From: Desulfobacterales bacterium
Lineage (GTDB): Bacteria; Desulfobacterota; Desulfobacteria; Desulfobacterales; JAUWMJ01
Length of the DNA stretch: 16,965 nt
Reading direction: 5' to 3'
Assembly: GCA_030613225.1 (NCBI GenBank)
Contig: JAUWMJ010000014.1
Location: forward strand, 1-16,965
Every line of letters starts with the position of its first letter. Positions within the stretch are counted from its first letter, which is position 1. Under the pieces are notes generated by a model that had not been told where the DNA came from, ran no database searches, and saw nothing but the letters and a program-made list of their open reading frames with translations. The translations under genes were made by a program, and so were the position numbers. This document shows positions 6,072 through 12,386 of the stretch, one piece after another.

Positions 6072-6287
6072 GTGACTAAGAAAAAGGAAGAGACAAGGTA
6101 TTGTCCATTATTAAAGAAGATTTGTATTCAAGCAGATTGCGGATGGTACATGACAAAACTGAATAATTGTGCGGTTCAAGTGATACCTTACAATCTGTTC
6201 AAACACAGCACCAAATTAGAAGAATGCAGTAGAGATTATAATAGGTTGCTCGACCATATCACAAGACCAGGAAGGGTGCGTCGGTAA
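6072..6287 (+). CDS. Small four-cysteine protein (putative zinc-binding)
   Basis: A 71-aa protein starting at GTG, with AAGGAG seven bases upstream. The cysteines C11, C18, C23 and C33 are arranged as CPLLKKIC, ADCGWY and NNC, a spacing that resembles small phage or island proteins of the CPLLxxxCxxxxCxW(W/Y) type. Four cysteines in 23 residues suggest a bound zinc or a small iron-sulfur site. Tryptophan 25 and tyrosine 26 fit the recurrent aromatic pair. The C-terminus is basic (RPGRVRR). It sits between the regulator and the primase-finger gene, probably in one operon with the latter. Its exact role is unknown. Confidence 0.6.
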   Translation: MTKKKEETRYCPLLKKICIQADCGWYMTKLNNCAVQVIPYNLFKHSTKLEECSRDYNRLLDHITRPGRVRR

Positions 6288-6363
6288 TGCTGCGGCAGCC
6301 ACATCATTTCTTATGGTGTGGCACAATGCTCGACCAGGAGCAAATAAAATAAAGGAGAAGTAT

Positions 6364-6711
6364 ATGAAAGATTTAATTGATTTAAAAGAATTAAAGTCCC
6401 CGTTTTATTTTCATCAGACTGCATCTTTTGCAGAAACTTTAGGTATTAATCTAAAACTATCTGGAAAATTTTATGTTGGAAGTTGCCCATTTCATTCAGA
6501 CACAAAGCCGTCATTTTATTTACACCACGCGAAAGGAACGGTTCGATTTACCTGTTTCAGCGATAAATGTAAAGGCAGCTGGGATATTTTTGCAATCATT
6601 CAAGAAATTGAAAGTTGTGATTTTATCAATGCAGTTAAGCGATTCAGCCAGTATTTATCCATTGACAAAGTGATTCTACCGAAAGGGAATGAAATTAAAG
6701 TTAGTGGATAG
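6364..6711 (+). CDS. CHC2 zinc-finger (DnaG-type primase N-terminal) protein
   Basis: A 115-aa protein; the ATG at 6364 follows AAAGGAG and is preferred over an upstream in-frame start at 6313. The segment GSCPFHSDTKPSFYLHH, then FTCFSDKCKGSWDIF, is the primase CHC2 zinc finger that binds template DNA. The ligands are C41, H44, C64 and C69. The last pair is CX4C where DnaG normally has CX2C, a small insertion. Helices after the finger (AIIQEIESCDFINAVKRF) match the end of the CHC2 domain. There is no TOPRIM polymerase domain, so this protein cannot prime alone; it may recruit a host primase or serve another DNA-binding role. The gene overlaps the next by 23 bases. Confidence 0.82.
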   Translation: MKDLIDLKELKSPFYFHQTASFAETLGINLKLSGKFYVGSCPFHSDTKPSFYLHHAKGTVRFTCFSDKCKGSWDIFAIIQEIESCDFINAVKRFSQYLSIDKVILPKGNEIKVSG

Positions 6712-7318
6712 AAATGAGTTGCTGGCTGACGCATACAATAATCTTAAATGGGCTTTATATGGAAAAGGGAAATTAGAAATAAACGGGAGCATTCAACGTA
6801 AATTGAAATTTTTAGCAGAATTATACAATATAGACCTTGAAGACATCCTTCATGACATTTTCGAAAAGTTCGTATCGAAAAAGCATTATGAAAAATTTGA
6901 TTCGGCAAAGGGAAAATTGTCAACCTTTATGACGCATTATGCAAATCTGAGTTTGCTGAATATCATAAAAAAGCACAACCGGATAAACGGCAAAGAGATT
7001 TCCTTGCCAGATGATTACGAGGATACATTCGACCAAAAAAAAGGAAGGTACTCACTTTCGTATCTGGAGCAGGGTACTTTGACTGATGGGCTTTTTGAAA
7101 AAAGAACTCCAGAGGATTGTTATTTGGAAAATGAATTGTTCGAATTGGTTAAAGAATATTTTGGAGAGGATGATTTCGCAGTGCTAACAGGCATGAAGAC
7201 TCGACAGGAAGTAGCACGGGAGAATGATTTAAAGTATCAGACCTACCGAAAGCGACTCTATCGAAAGCAGAAACTCTTTGTGATCATGATGCAAGAGTCG
7301 GGCTACTTGGTGAACTGA
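6689..7318 (+). CDS. Sigma-70-like factor of the integrated element
   Basis: A 209-aa protein with an ATG at 6689, inside the end of the CHC2 gene, and AAAGGG just upstream. Residues 45-100 (DLEDILHDIFEKFVSKKHYE, then FDSAKGKLSTFMTHYANLSL) resemble sigma region 2: the DLxxxxF helix followed by FDxxKGxxxTxxxxxAxN. Residues 165-200 (LTGMKTRQEVARENDLKYQT, then YRKRLYRKQ) resemble the region 4 helix-turn-helix that reads the -35 box. The middle holds an acidic linker. Divergence from housekeeping sigma factors is high, so it may direct RNA polymerase to element promoters or act only as a DNA-binding regulator. Overlap with the CHC2 gene suggests coupled translation. Confidence 0.65.
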   Translation: MKLKLVDRNELLADAYNNLKWALYGKGKLEINGSIQRKLKFLAELYNIDLEDILHDIFEKFVSKKHYEKFDSAKGKLSTFMTHYANLSLLNIIKKHNRINGKEISLPDDYEDTFDQKKGRYSLSYLEQGTLTDGLFEKRTPEDCYLENELFELVKEYFGEDDFAVLTGMKTRQEVARENDLKYQTYRKRLYRKQKLFVIMMQESGYLVN

Positions 7319-7319
7319 T

Positions 7320-7500
7320 GAACAGCTACAATCAATTAATACATAGCTGTTCGGGTAGTACTATACACAGGGTTAATTATCATGAACCTCTAAAGGCTAT
7401 ATTGTACTTTTTGAGTGGTTCGGGGACAAATTATTTTATGACCACTTAATTTAACGGAACCGTTTTTACCTCTCGGTTCCACAAGATCGCTTTTTAAGCG
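7320..7500. repeat. Cluster of hairpins before the excisionase gene
   Basis: The 270-base gap between the sigma-like and excisionase-like genes holds several exact inverted repeats: GAACAGCTA (7320-7328) with TAGCTGTTC (7344-7352); GGAACCG (7456-7462) with CGGTTCC (7474-7480); and CGCTT with AAGCG (7488-7500). AGTGGT and ACCACT also face each other at about 7414-7446. Some may be terminators of the upstream operon; others may be recombinase or excisionase arm sites. Confidence 0.5.
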
Positions 7501-7588
7501 GTATGGCACGTCATGGGTGATGGAAAATCATCTTCTGGAACAAACCAGCACAGGACCTGTCAAATAAAAAAATAAGGGGTTTAAATTT

Positions 7589-7885
7589 ATGGCAAGAAAA
7601 TGTAATGAGAATGATAAAATTTGGAAAAAAGAATTATGGACACAGCAAGAGGTTGCAGAACATTTTAGAGTTGTGCCAGGTACTGTTAAAAATTGGCGAG
7701 AGCAAGGGCTTTTGTCATTTTGGCAGGCTCCTGGTTCAACAAGAGTGTTGTATTTGAGTGATGAGGTAAGGGATTTCCGTGATAAAAACCTTAAACCAAG
7801 AGGGGAGGGCACTAAACCGAGACAAATAAACGGAATTAAGAAGGAATGGCCGGTTATATCATCCAACAGGAAGTGGGAGGTATAA
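7589..7885 (+). CDS. Excisionase-like HTH protein
   Basis: A 98-aa protein starting at ATG 7589 with AAGGGG upstream. Residues 16-55 (LWTQQEVAEHFRVVPGTVKN, then WREQGLL) are a MerR/excisionase-type helix-turn-helix (HTH_17 style), followed by a wing (APGSTRVLYLSDEV). The C-terminal 40 residues are basic and probably flexible. Placed directly before an integrase gene (the stop at 7885 is 3 bases before the integrase ATG), it is most simply the recombination directionality factor. It could also regulate the integrase. The family is clear, the role inferred. Confidence 0.75.
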   Translation: MARKCNENDKIWKKELWTQQEVAEHFRVVPGTVKNWREQGLLSFWQAPGSTRVLYLSDEVRDFRDKNLKPRGEGTKPRQINGIKKEWPVISSNRKWEV

Positions 7886-7887
7886 CC

Positions 7888-8358
7888 ATGGCGAAAAAGG
7901 AAAGAAATTTACGGAAAAGAAAAAATGGTATTTATTATTTTCGAAAAACTTACAACGGTCGTACCTTACGCCTTTCTCTGGGGACGCATCGTTTGCCAGA
8001 GGCCAAACACCTGAAGGCTCAGATTGAAGAATTTTATCGATCCTATGGATACTATCCTTCAAAACTTGCGGCCTTGAAACAGCCAAACCAGGAAGAGGTG
8101 CCGGTTTTTGGCGAATTGGCAATTCAATGGTTTGAGATGCGCAAGGGGAAACTGAAAAAGGCAACCATTCGGGACTTTCGGAATAGTTTAAACAATTTCC
8201 TTTTGCCTGAATTTGGCAATACACCGATTAACCAGATCACAGCTTTCGATATCGAGGTTTTCGTAAACAAGCTCAATGTTCGGTTGAAAAGGGCTCAAAA
8301 CTTGGTCAGTCCAATGCGTAATATTTTCAAGATGGCAAAAAAAAGGTCAGTTGTTTGA
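7888..8358 (+). CDS. Tyrosine integrase, N-terminal part (ends at frameshift)
   Basis: Starts at ATG 7888 with GGGAGG upstream; an in-frame start at 7846 is unlikely because it lies inside the excisionase gene. The product is 156 aa. Residues 5-45 (RKRKNGIYYFRKTYNGRTLR, then LSLGTHRLPEAK) are an arm-binding domain. Residues 75-150 (FGELAIQWFEMRKGKLKKAT, then FRNSLNNFLLPEFG) are the SAM-like core-binding domain. The frame ends at a TGA 13 bases after a run of eight A (8337-8344). The catalytic domain continues without a gap in the -1 frame. This is a frameshifted gene, a sequencing error in a homopolymer, or a case of programmed slippage on A-AAA-AAA. Confidence 0.85.
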   Translation: MAKKERNLRKRKNGIYYFRKTYNGRTLRLSLGTHRLPEAKHLKAQIEEFYRSYGYYPSKLAALKQPNQEEVPVFGELAIQWFEMRKGKLKKATIRDFRNSLNNFLLPEFGNTPINQITAFDIEVFVNKLNVRLKRAQNLVSPMRNIFKMAKKRSVV

Positions 8359-9059
8359 AGAAAGACCCTTTTGTAGATGTTGATTTGATGGACAACACGA
8401 TCCCAAATTTAAAGCCGAAGCCTGATCCATTCTCGAAAGAGGAGGTTTTTCTGATAATCGATAACATTGATCCGTTTTACAAAAACCTGGCGACGGTTCT
8501 GCTTTTTACCGGCATGCGGTTTTCAGAGATGGCCGGTTTGCAATGGAGCAATGTGGATTTCAAGAATAAAGTGGTCCGGGTTGAGAAGGTGATGGTCGAA
8601 GGCGAGCTTGACAGACCCAAAACCGATGAAAGCCAACGAGAGATCTTAACGTTTCCAATGGTGATCGAGGCTTTAAGGGATCAGAGAAGGGCGACTTGGA
8701 GTCGGGGAAAATTCGTTTTTCTCAACATGGCGGATCGGCCGATGAAGCCAACCCCATTCAACCGTAAAATCTGGTCGAAAGTGTGTGCCAAAATCGGTAT
8801 CCGGTATAGAGCTGTTAAAAATACGCGCAGTACGTATATCAGCATGATGCTGGATGGCGGGGCGGATATGGGCTGGGTTGCCAAACAGGTGGGGCATACA
8901 TCTTTTATGATGATTTACGAGCATTATTACAAGTACATGAAAAAGGACGATCCGAGCGAAAAAATATTGGCTTATCTTATGTCGGATAAAAAAGAAAATC
9001 CTGAAAAGTGGTCACAAAGTGGTCACATTGTTCAGGATGTCCTTACGAATAAACAGTAA
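8355..9059 (+). CDS. Tyrosine integrase, catalytic part (-1 frame)
   Basis: 234 aa from a TTG at 8355 that overlaps the stop of the first part (TTGA). DPFVDVDLMDNTIPNLKP is the usual linker into the catalytic domain. Arg I lies in LLFTGMRFSEMAGLQW, the lysine in RPKTDES, Arg II in KNTRSTY, the second histidine in GHTSFMM, and the tyrosine nucleophile in IYEHYYKY. The first histidine of HxxR is replaced by lysine (KNTR), a variation within the superfamily. All other key residues are present, so the enzyme would work if both parts were joined or associated. The 3' end contains a tandem repeat of AAGTGGTCACA. The stop is 15 bp from the 3' end of the tRNA-Pro gene, the presumed integration site. 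Confidence 0.85.
   Translation: MKKDPFVDVDLMDNTIPNLKPKPDPFSKEEVFLIIDNIDPFYKNLATVLLFTGMRFSEMAGLQWSNVDFKNKVVRVEKVMVEGELDRPKTDESQREILTFPMVIEALRDQRRATWSRGKFVFLNMADRPMKPTPFNRKIWSKVCAKIGIRYRAVKNTRSTYISMMLDGGADMGWVAKQVGHTSFMMIYEHYYKYMKKDDPSEKILAYLMSDKKENPEKWSQSGHIVQDVLTNKQ
9006..9027 (+). repeat. Tandem 11-bp repeat AAGTGGTCACA x2
   Basis: Two adjacent exact copies lie inside the last codons of the integrase gene, about 50 bp from the presumed attachment site. They could be slippage or paired arm-type binding sites. Confidence 0.6.
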
Positions 9060-9074
9060 ATTCAAGCAGATATG

Positions 9075-9151
9075 TGGTCGGGACGACTGGATTTGAACCA
9101 GCGACCCCAGCGTCCCGAACGCTGTGCTCTACCAGGCTGAGCCACGTCCCG
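9075..9151 (-). tRNA. tRNA-Pro (anticodon CGG)
   Basis: A 77-nt cloverleaf on the minus strand. The acceptor stem CGGGACG pairs with CGTCCCG, the discriminator is A, and CCA is encoded. The D arm is GCTC-AGCCTGGTA-GAGC. The anticodon stem CAGCG/CGCTG encloses the loop TTCGGGA, giving anticodon CGG with G37, as in proline tRNAs. The T arm is GCTGG-TTCAAAT-CCAGT. The 3' end faces the integrase gene, so the 3' half is the likely attB of the element. Because the tRNA is intact, the element restores its 3' end on integration, or the junction lies just beyond it. Confidence 0.96.
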
Positions 9152-9156
9152 ACTTA

Positions 9157-9360
9157 GGCTCGCGGAAAAATAACTTCACATTTTATGCACCCCAAGGGCA
9201 TTTGCTTCGCGGCACATCCAGGATTCAGGCCAGCTTTGCCCGATCCTCAACTCCAAAATTCTCGAAATAGCTCGCTATTCCTGTGGTTATGAAGCATCGG
9301 ATCGAACAAATCTGGCCTAACTCCATGCGCCTAAAATGTAAACTTGTTTTTGCGCAAGCC
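9157..9360. mobile_element. MITE-like 204-bp imperfect palindrome
   Basis: The ends are inverted repeats of about 36 bp: GGCTCGCGGAAAAA... at 9157 against the complement GGCTTGCGCAAAAA... ending at 9360, both continuing to CATTTTA. Pairing resumes inside: AGGCCAG..TTTG..CGATCC at 9225-9248 against the complement near 9296-9315. A central AATAGC/GCTATT hairpin closes it. The direct repeat CTTA flanks both ends (9153-9156 and 9361-9364), consistent with a 4-bp target duplication. There is no coding capacity. It starts five bases from the 5' end of the tRNA gene. Confidence 0.75.
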
Positions 9361-9702
9361 CTTATTGAGAAGTTACGTTTTTTAATTGACAATTCGCAAT
9401 TAACTATTCACAATTTGATTTTAACAAATACATTTTTATAGACAAACAATTGTCAATTGTGAATTGACAATTGTTAATTGTTAACGATAATAGCCCATTT
9501 TTCTCTTAACTTGATGCCTGTGCGCTGTTACGGGACTTGTTACTGATTCCTTATAGTTAATAGTTGATAGTCCCGCTGCAAGCGGGATTAAATGATGAAA
9601 AACCCTTTTTTCCTATGAGCTGAGAGCTATGATCTGTTAGCAACCAGTATTTTAAATGTCCAACTATCATAACCCGGCTTTAATTTTGCCAAAGGAGGAA
9701 TC
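9361..9702. other. Gene-free region before usp with AT-rich palindromes
   Basis: No gene is seen. The stretch from 9384 to 9485 is built from repeated AATTGACAATT and AATTGTTAATT words. A perfect hairpin TCCCGCT-GCA-AGCGGGA lies at 9571-9587, similar in form to REP-type intergenic repeats. The end carries the AGGAGG ribosome site of the next gene. Confidence 0.6.
9447..9477. repeat. AT-rich perfect palindrome, 14-bp arms
   Basis: AACAATTGTCAATT, GTG, AATTGACAATTGTT: perfect arms around a 3-base centre. AATTGACAATT occurs again at about 9384. It is probably part of a dispersed AT-rich intergenic repeat. Confidence 0.7.
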
Positions 9703-10143
9703 ATGACTATTAAAAAAATTGCATGTTGTACTGATTTTTCGGAAAATGCCCAGGAGGCTGTTATGACGGCCATCGAAATGGCGGAAAAATACAAGGCACA
9801 CCTTTCCATTATCCATGTGCTGCCGCCCGTTATAAATCCAATGTTTGCGGAAGCCGCATTGATGTTGTCCGACGAACCTAAGGAATCCCTGCTCTTAAAC
9901 CTGGAAGAACAAATGCAAAAAGAATATGGTGCCGGGGTAGGAGAGCATATAAAGTATGACCTTGTTGTTCTCGATGGACATGTTTCCACTGAAATTTTGA
10001 GTTATCTGGAAGAGAAACAAACGGATGTTGTGGTAATGGGATCTTACGGGCTTTCGGGCATGGGTCTGGTGGTTTTCGGCAGTGTGGCCAAAAGAATAAC
10101 ACATAAGGCGCCCTGCAGTGTAATGATTGTTCGCAAAAGTTAA
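9703..10143 (+). CDS. Universal stress protein (UspA family)
   Basis: A 146-aa single-domain protein with an excellent AGGAGG ribosome site. The N-terminus IKKIACCTDFSENAQEAV is the typical first strand and loop carrying the ATP-contacting aspartate (D11). The C-terminal part DVVVMGSYGLSG, then GSVAKRITHKAPCSVMIVR, contains the G-X2-G-X9-G-S nucleotide motif (G113, G116, G126, S127), so it belongs to the ATP-binding class. Length and layout are normal for the family. Such proteins act in the cytoplasm in tolerance of starvation, oxidative or energy stress; the specific role is unknown. It is probably expressed alone. The intergenic DNA upstream is full of repeats and shows no clear promoter. 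Confidence 0.93.
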   Translation: MTIKKIACCTDFSENAQEAVMTAIEMAEKYKAHLSIIHVLPPVINPMFAEAALMLSDEPKESLLLNLEEQMQKEYGAGVGEHIKYDLVVLDGHVSTEILSYLEEKQTDVVVMGSYGLSGMGLVVFGSVAKRITHKAPCSVMIVRKS

Positions 10144-10244
10144 AATCCGAAATGCGACTACCCTATGCCGTAGTTGCCAATAATGTATAGTACCGCATAT
10201 AGTGTTCTAACAAAATTTTTAGAATATTTTACGAATTCATAAGT

Positions 10245-10250
10245 TATAAT
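10245..10250 (+). promoter_or_regulatory. Possible -10 box (TATAAT) before the receiver-domain gene
   Basis: A perfect TATAAT about 18 bases before the TTG start at 10268. No good -35 match is visible at the right distance (GAATAT at best), so an activator-dependent promoter or chance is possible. The spacing implies a very short leader. Confidence 0.3.
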
Positions 10251-10267
10251 ATATCGATGAGAGACCC

Positions 10268-10639
10268 TTGAGAGAAGGATACAACATATTAATAGCTGAC
10301 AGAAATCCTCATGTCCGGGAGTTATTAAGGCGCGAGATGACGCTGGAGGGCTACCAGGTTCAACTGGCAAAAACAGGCCGGGAGGTCATTAATTTTACAT
10401 TACAACAAGATCCCTTCGACCTTTTGATTCTGGATCCTGACCTGCCCGATACAGATGAATCATCTTTGTTGAAGAAACTCGGGGAACATAGTCCACCCCT
10501 GCCTGTAGTGGTTCACTCTTTTCTGTCGGAAAATAATGATCAGCAGGATATCTTGACAACAGTGACCTTTGTGGAGAAAAGAGGGAGCAGTATCGATCAT
10601 CTTAAAAAGATAGTTGCTGAGATTCTTGAAAAGGTATAA
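10268..10639 (+). CDS. Stand-alone response-regulator receiver domain
   Basis: A 123-aa protein. The only workable start is TTG at 10268, because an in-frame stop lies three codons upstream and the first internal ATG is at residue 24, past the first strand. Strand one NILIADRNPHVRELL carries D11 of the acidic pocket. The phospho-acceptor D56 is in LLILDPDLPDTD. The conserved lysine is in FVEKRGS. There is no output domain, so it would signal by protein-protein contact, like CheY or Spo0F. Only one acidic residue (AD, not DD) sits in the first pocket, which may change magnesium binding. The kinase partner is not in the window. Confidence 0.85.
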   Translation: MREGYNILIADRNPHVRELLRREMTLEGYQVQLAKTGREVINFTLQQDPFDLLILDPDLPDTDESSLLKKLGEHSPPLPVVVHSFLSENNDQQDILTTVTFVEKRGSSIDHLKKIVAEILEKV

Positions 10640-10710
10640 ACTTCCAACTGTAATAAAGTAAACAAATCAAACTTGATGATCTCGTAAAAAGCAGAATTTA
10701 CCACTGAGGA

Positions 10711-10764
10711 CACGGAGCTCACAGAGATAACCAATAAATAAAACAAGATATTCTCTGTGAGCCC
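10711..10764. terminator. Inverted repeat between convergent genes (bidirectional terminator or dispersed repeat)
   Basis: GCTCACAGAGA (10717-10727) and TCTCTGTGAGC (10752-10762) are perfect 11-bp complements around a 24-base AT-rich loop. It lies between the convergent receiver and oxidoreductase genes. The words ACTGAGGACACGGAG next to it resemble a common intergenic repeat style of deltaproteobacterial genomes. Confidence 0.55.
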
Positions 10765-10779
10765 TTGAGCTTTGATTGT

Positions 10780-12138
10780 TTATTCCTTAATCGCAGCTCG
10801 CATTTTTGCAAGACCCTGGTGTGCGGCATTTATAAATGGGTGCACCGTAGGCGCAGCGGTCAGGAGCGGGTGTGTGGCGATTTGCATCATATCTACTTCC
10901 CGTACTGTTACTCCCTTTTGAATCGCAAGTGCGATCACGTTGATTAATTCCCCCACTGCTGCGCATCCATATACCTGGCCACCCAATATTATTCCTGATC
11001 TGGGCGAAAAGCAGAGCTTTACCATGCATTCACATGCATCCGGGAGTGTTATCGGGTGACGATCATAGGAGACAACAGATGACGACATAGTCCGGAACCC
11101 CTCTCTTTCTCCGACTCGGCAGATCATTCCTGCACTGGCAAACGAAACTCCGCCGATCCTTGTAGAAAAGGCAGCAATAGTTCCCTGAATCTGATTCAAC
11201 ACACGGATCCCGTACAGGTTTGCACCTGCGTTTCTCGCCTCTGAAGTTGCAGTGGAGGCAAGCCAAACAGGAACCTCCCTCCTTGTGAAAAAGTCTCGTT
11301 TAAGCGCACAGTCACCTACTGCAAACACACCTTCGATATTGGTTTGCATATAATCATCGACCCAGATCGATCCCCTATCTGTGATACGCAAGCCGGCTTC
11401 CTGGGCCAATTCGATGGAGGGCTTTGCACCAATACTGACCAATAAAAAATCAGCGGGAAGCGTCTCCCCTCCTTCAAGGCTTACAGAGTCCACCTGGTGT
11501 TTGCCATTGATGGATGCGACGCGACTGTTTGTGTGAAGCTTGACACCTTCTTCAACCAGCACTTCTTCCACCTTGTCACAAAGCTCATCATCAAACGCAG
11601 TGTATAACATTTTCGGCATAACCTCGACAAGATGAACCTCCAGGCCATCAATTTTGGATAATTCATCCGCGAACTCAGCGCCAATGAACCCACCACCGAC
11701 AATTACTACTTTCTTCGCTTTACGTACCTTCTTACGTAACGCAATCATGGCTGACATGCTCTTCTTGATCGTGACTACACCTTCTTTTTCAGCACCGGGG
11801 ATCGGAGGGAGAATAGCATTCGTCCCAGTTGCCAGCACGAGTCTTTCATAGAAAATAACCTTACCGGATTCCAGTGTCACATTTCGCGCATTCGTATCGA
11901 GAGAGATCACTTTCCCAACCATGACCTTTATCCCGGCTTGTTCAAGGGGCTGGTCGCTTACTGCATTCTGCTTGGGATCTGACATAGTGTTAATCATATA
12001 TGGAATGGCACAGGGAATGACACCGTCCCCGATTTCCTTGATGACCAGCACAGATTTTTCAGGATACACGTTTTTAACCGTGAGAGCTGTTATGATACCT
12101 GCAGGTCCTCCACCAACAATAATTACATTAGAGTCCAC
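10780..12138 (-). CDS. FAD/NAD(P)-dependent oxidoreductase, CoA-disulfide reductase/NADH oxidase type
   Basis: A 452-aa flavoprotein starting at GTG with AGGAG seven bases upstream. The N-terminal FAD-binding fold has VIIVGGGPAGI. C43 in VIPCAIPYMI is at the position of the single redox cysteine of CoA-disulfide reductases, NADH oxidases and peroxidases. The NAD(P)-binding fold is at 144-165 (VVIVGGGFIGAEFADEL), and the second FAD motif is GVFAVGDCAL. The C-terminal dimerisation domain ends with HPLLTAAPTVHPF, like the family. It could reduce CoA disulfide, per- or polysulfide, or oxygen. In a sulfate reducer, sulfur or oxygen-stress metabolism is plausible, but the substrate cannot be read from sequence. 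There is no rhodanese extension. It is probably monocistronic. Confidence 0.88.
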   Translation of the reverse strand: MDSNVIIVGGGPAGIITALTVKNVYPEKSVLVIKEIGDGVIPCAIPYMINTMSDPKQNAVSDQPLEQAGIKVMVGKVISLDTNARNVTLESGKVIFYERLVLATGTNAILPPIPGAEKEGVVTIKKSMSAMIALRKKVRKAKKVVIVGGGFIGAEFADELSKIDGLEVHLVEVMPKMLYTAFDDELCDKVEEVLVEEGVKLHTNSRVASINGKHQVDSVSLEGGETLPADFLLVSIGAKPSIELAQEAGLRITDRGSIWVDDYMQTNIEGVFAVGDCALKRDFFTRREVPVWLASTATSEARNAGANLYGIRVLNQIQGTIAAFSTRIGGVSFASAGMICRVGEREGFRTMSSSVVSYDRHPITLPDACECMVKLCFSPRSGIILGGQVYGCAAVGELINVIALAIQKGVTVREVDMMQIATHPLLTAAPTVHPFINAAHQGLAKMRAAIKE

Positions 12139-12199
12139 AACAATCTCCTTTCCTTCTTTTTTTTCATTTTTCTGTTTGGTTTTTGATTGTCCAATATGA

Positions 12200-12222
12200 A
12201 ATAACTATTACGCAATAACTAT
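12200..12222. repeat. Direct repeat AATAACTAT upstream of the oxidoreductase
   Basis: Two copies (12200-12208 and 12214-12222), start to start 14 bp, about 60 bp upstream of the oxidoreductase start. They might be a regulator-binding pair; no matching regulator is known here. Confidence 0.3.
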
Positions 12223-12332
12223 GCCTAAATTTAGACTGATTGCGAGGCTGGGTAACTAGATAATATAAATAGGATTATTAAAACTTATTTGGAATAATAG
12301 CGCGAGCTGAGAGTGATATAGCTGTCAATATT

Positions 12333-12349
12333 TTTTACAAAGTGTAAAA
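12333..12349 (-). terminator. Short AT-rich hairpin downstream of the radical-SAM gene
   Basis: TTTTACA-AAG-TGTAAAA is a perfect 7-bp stem about 40 bp past the stop of the minus-strand radical-SAM gene. It is short and AT-rich, so only a weak terminator candidate. The rest of the 250-base gap shows nothing clear. Confidence 0.35.
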
Positions 12350-12386
12350 TTCCAGTTGATAATCTAAAACTCAAGAGTATTTTGCA

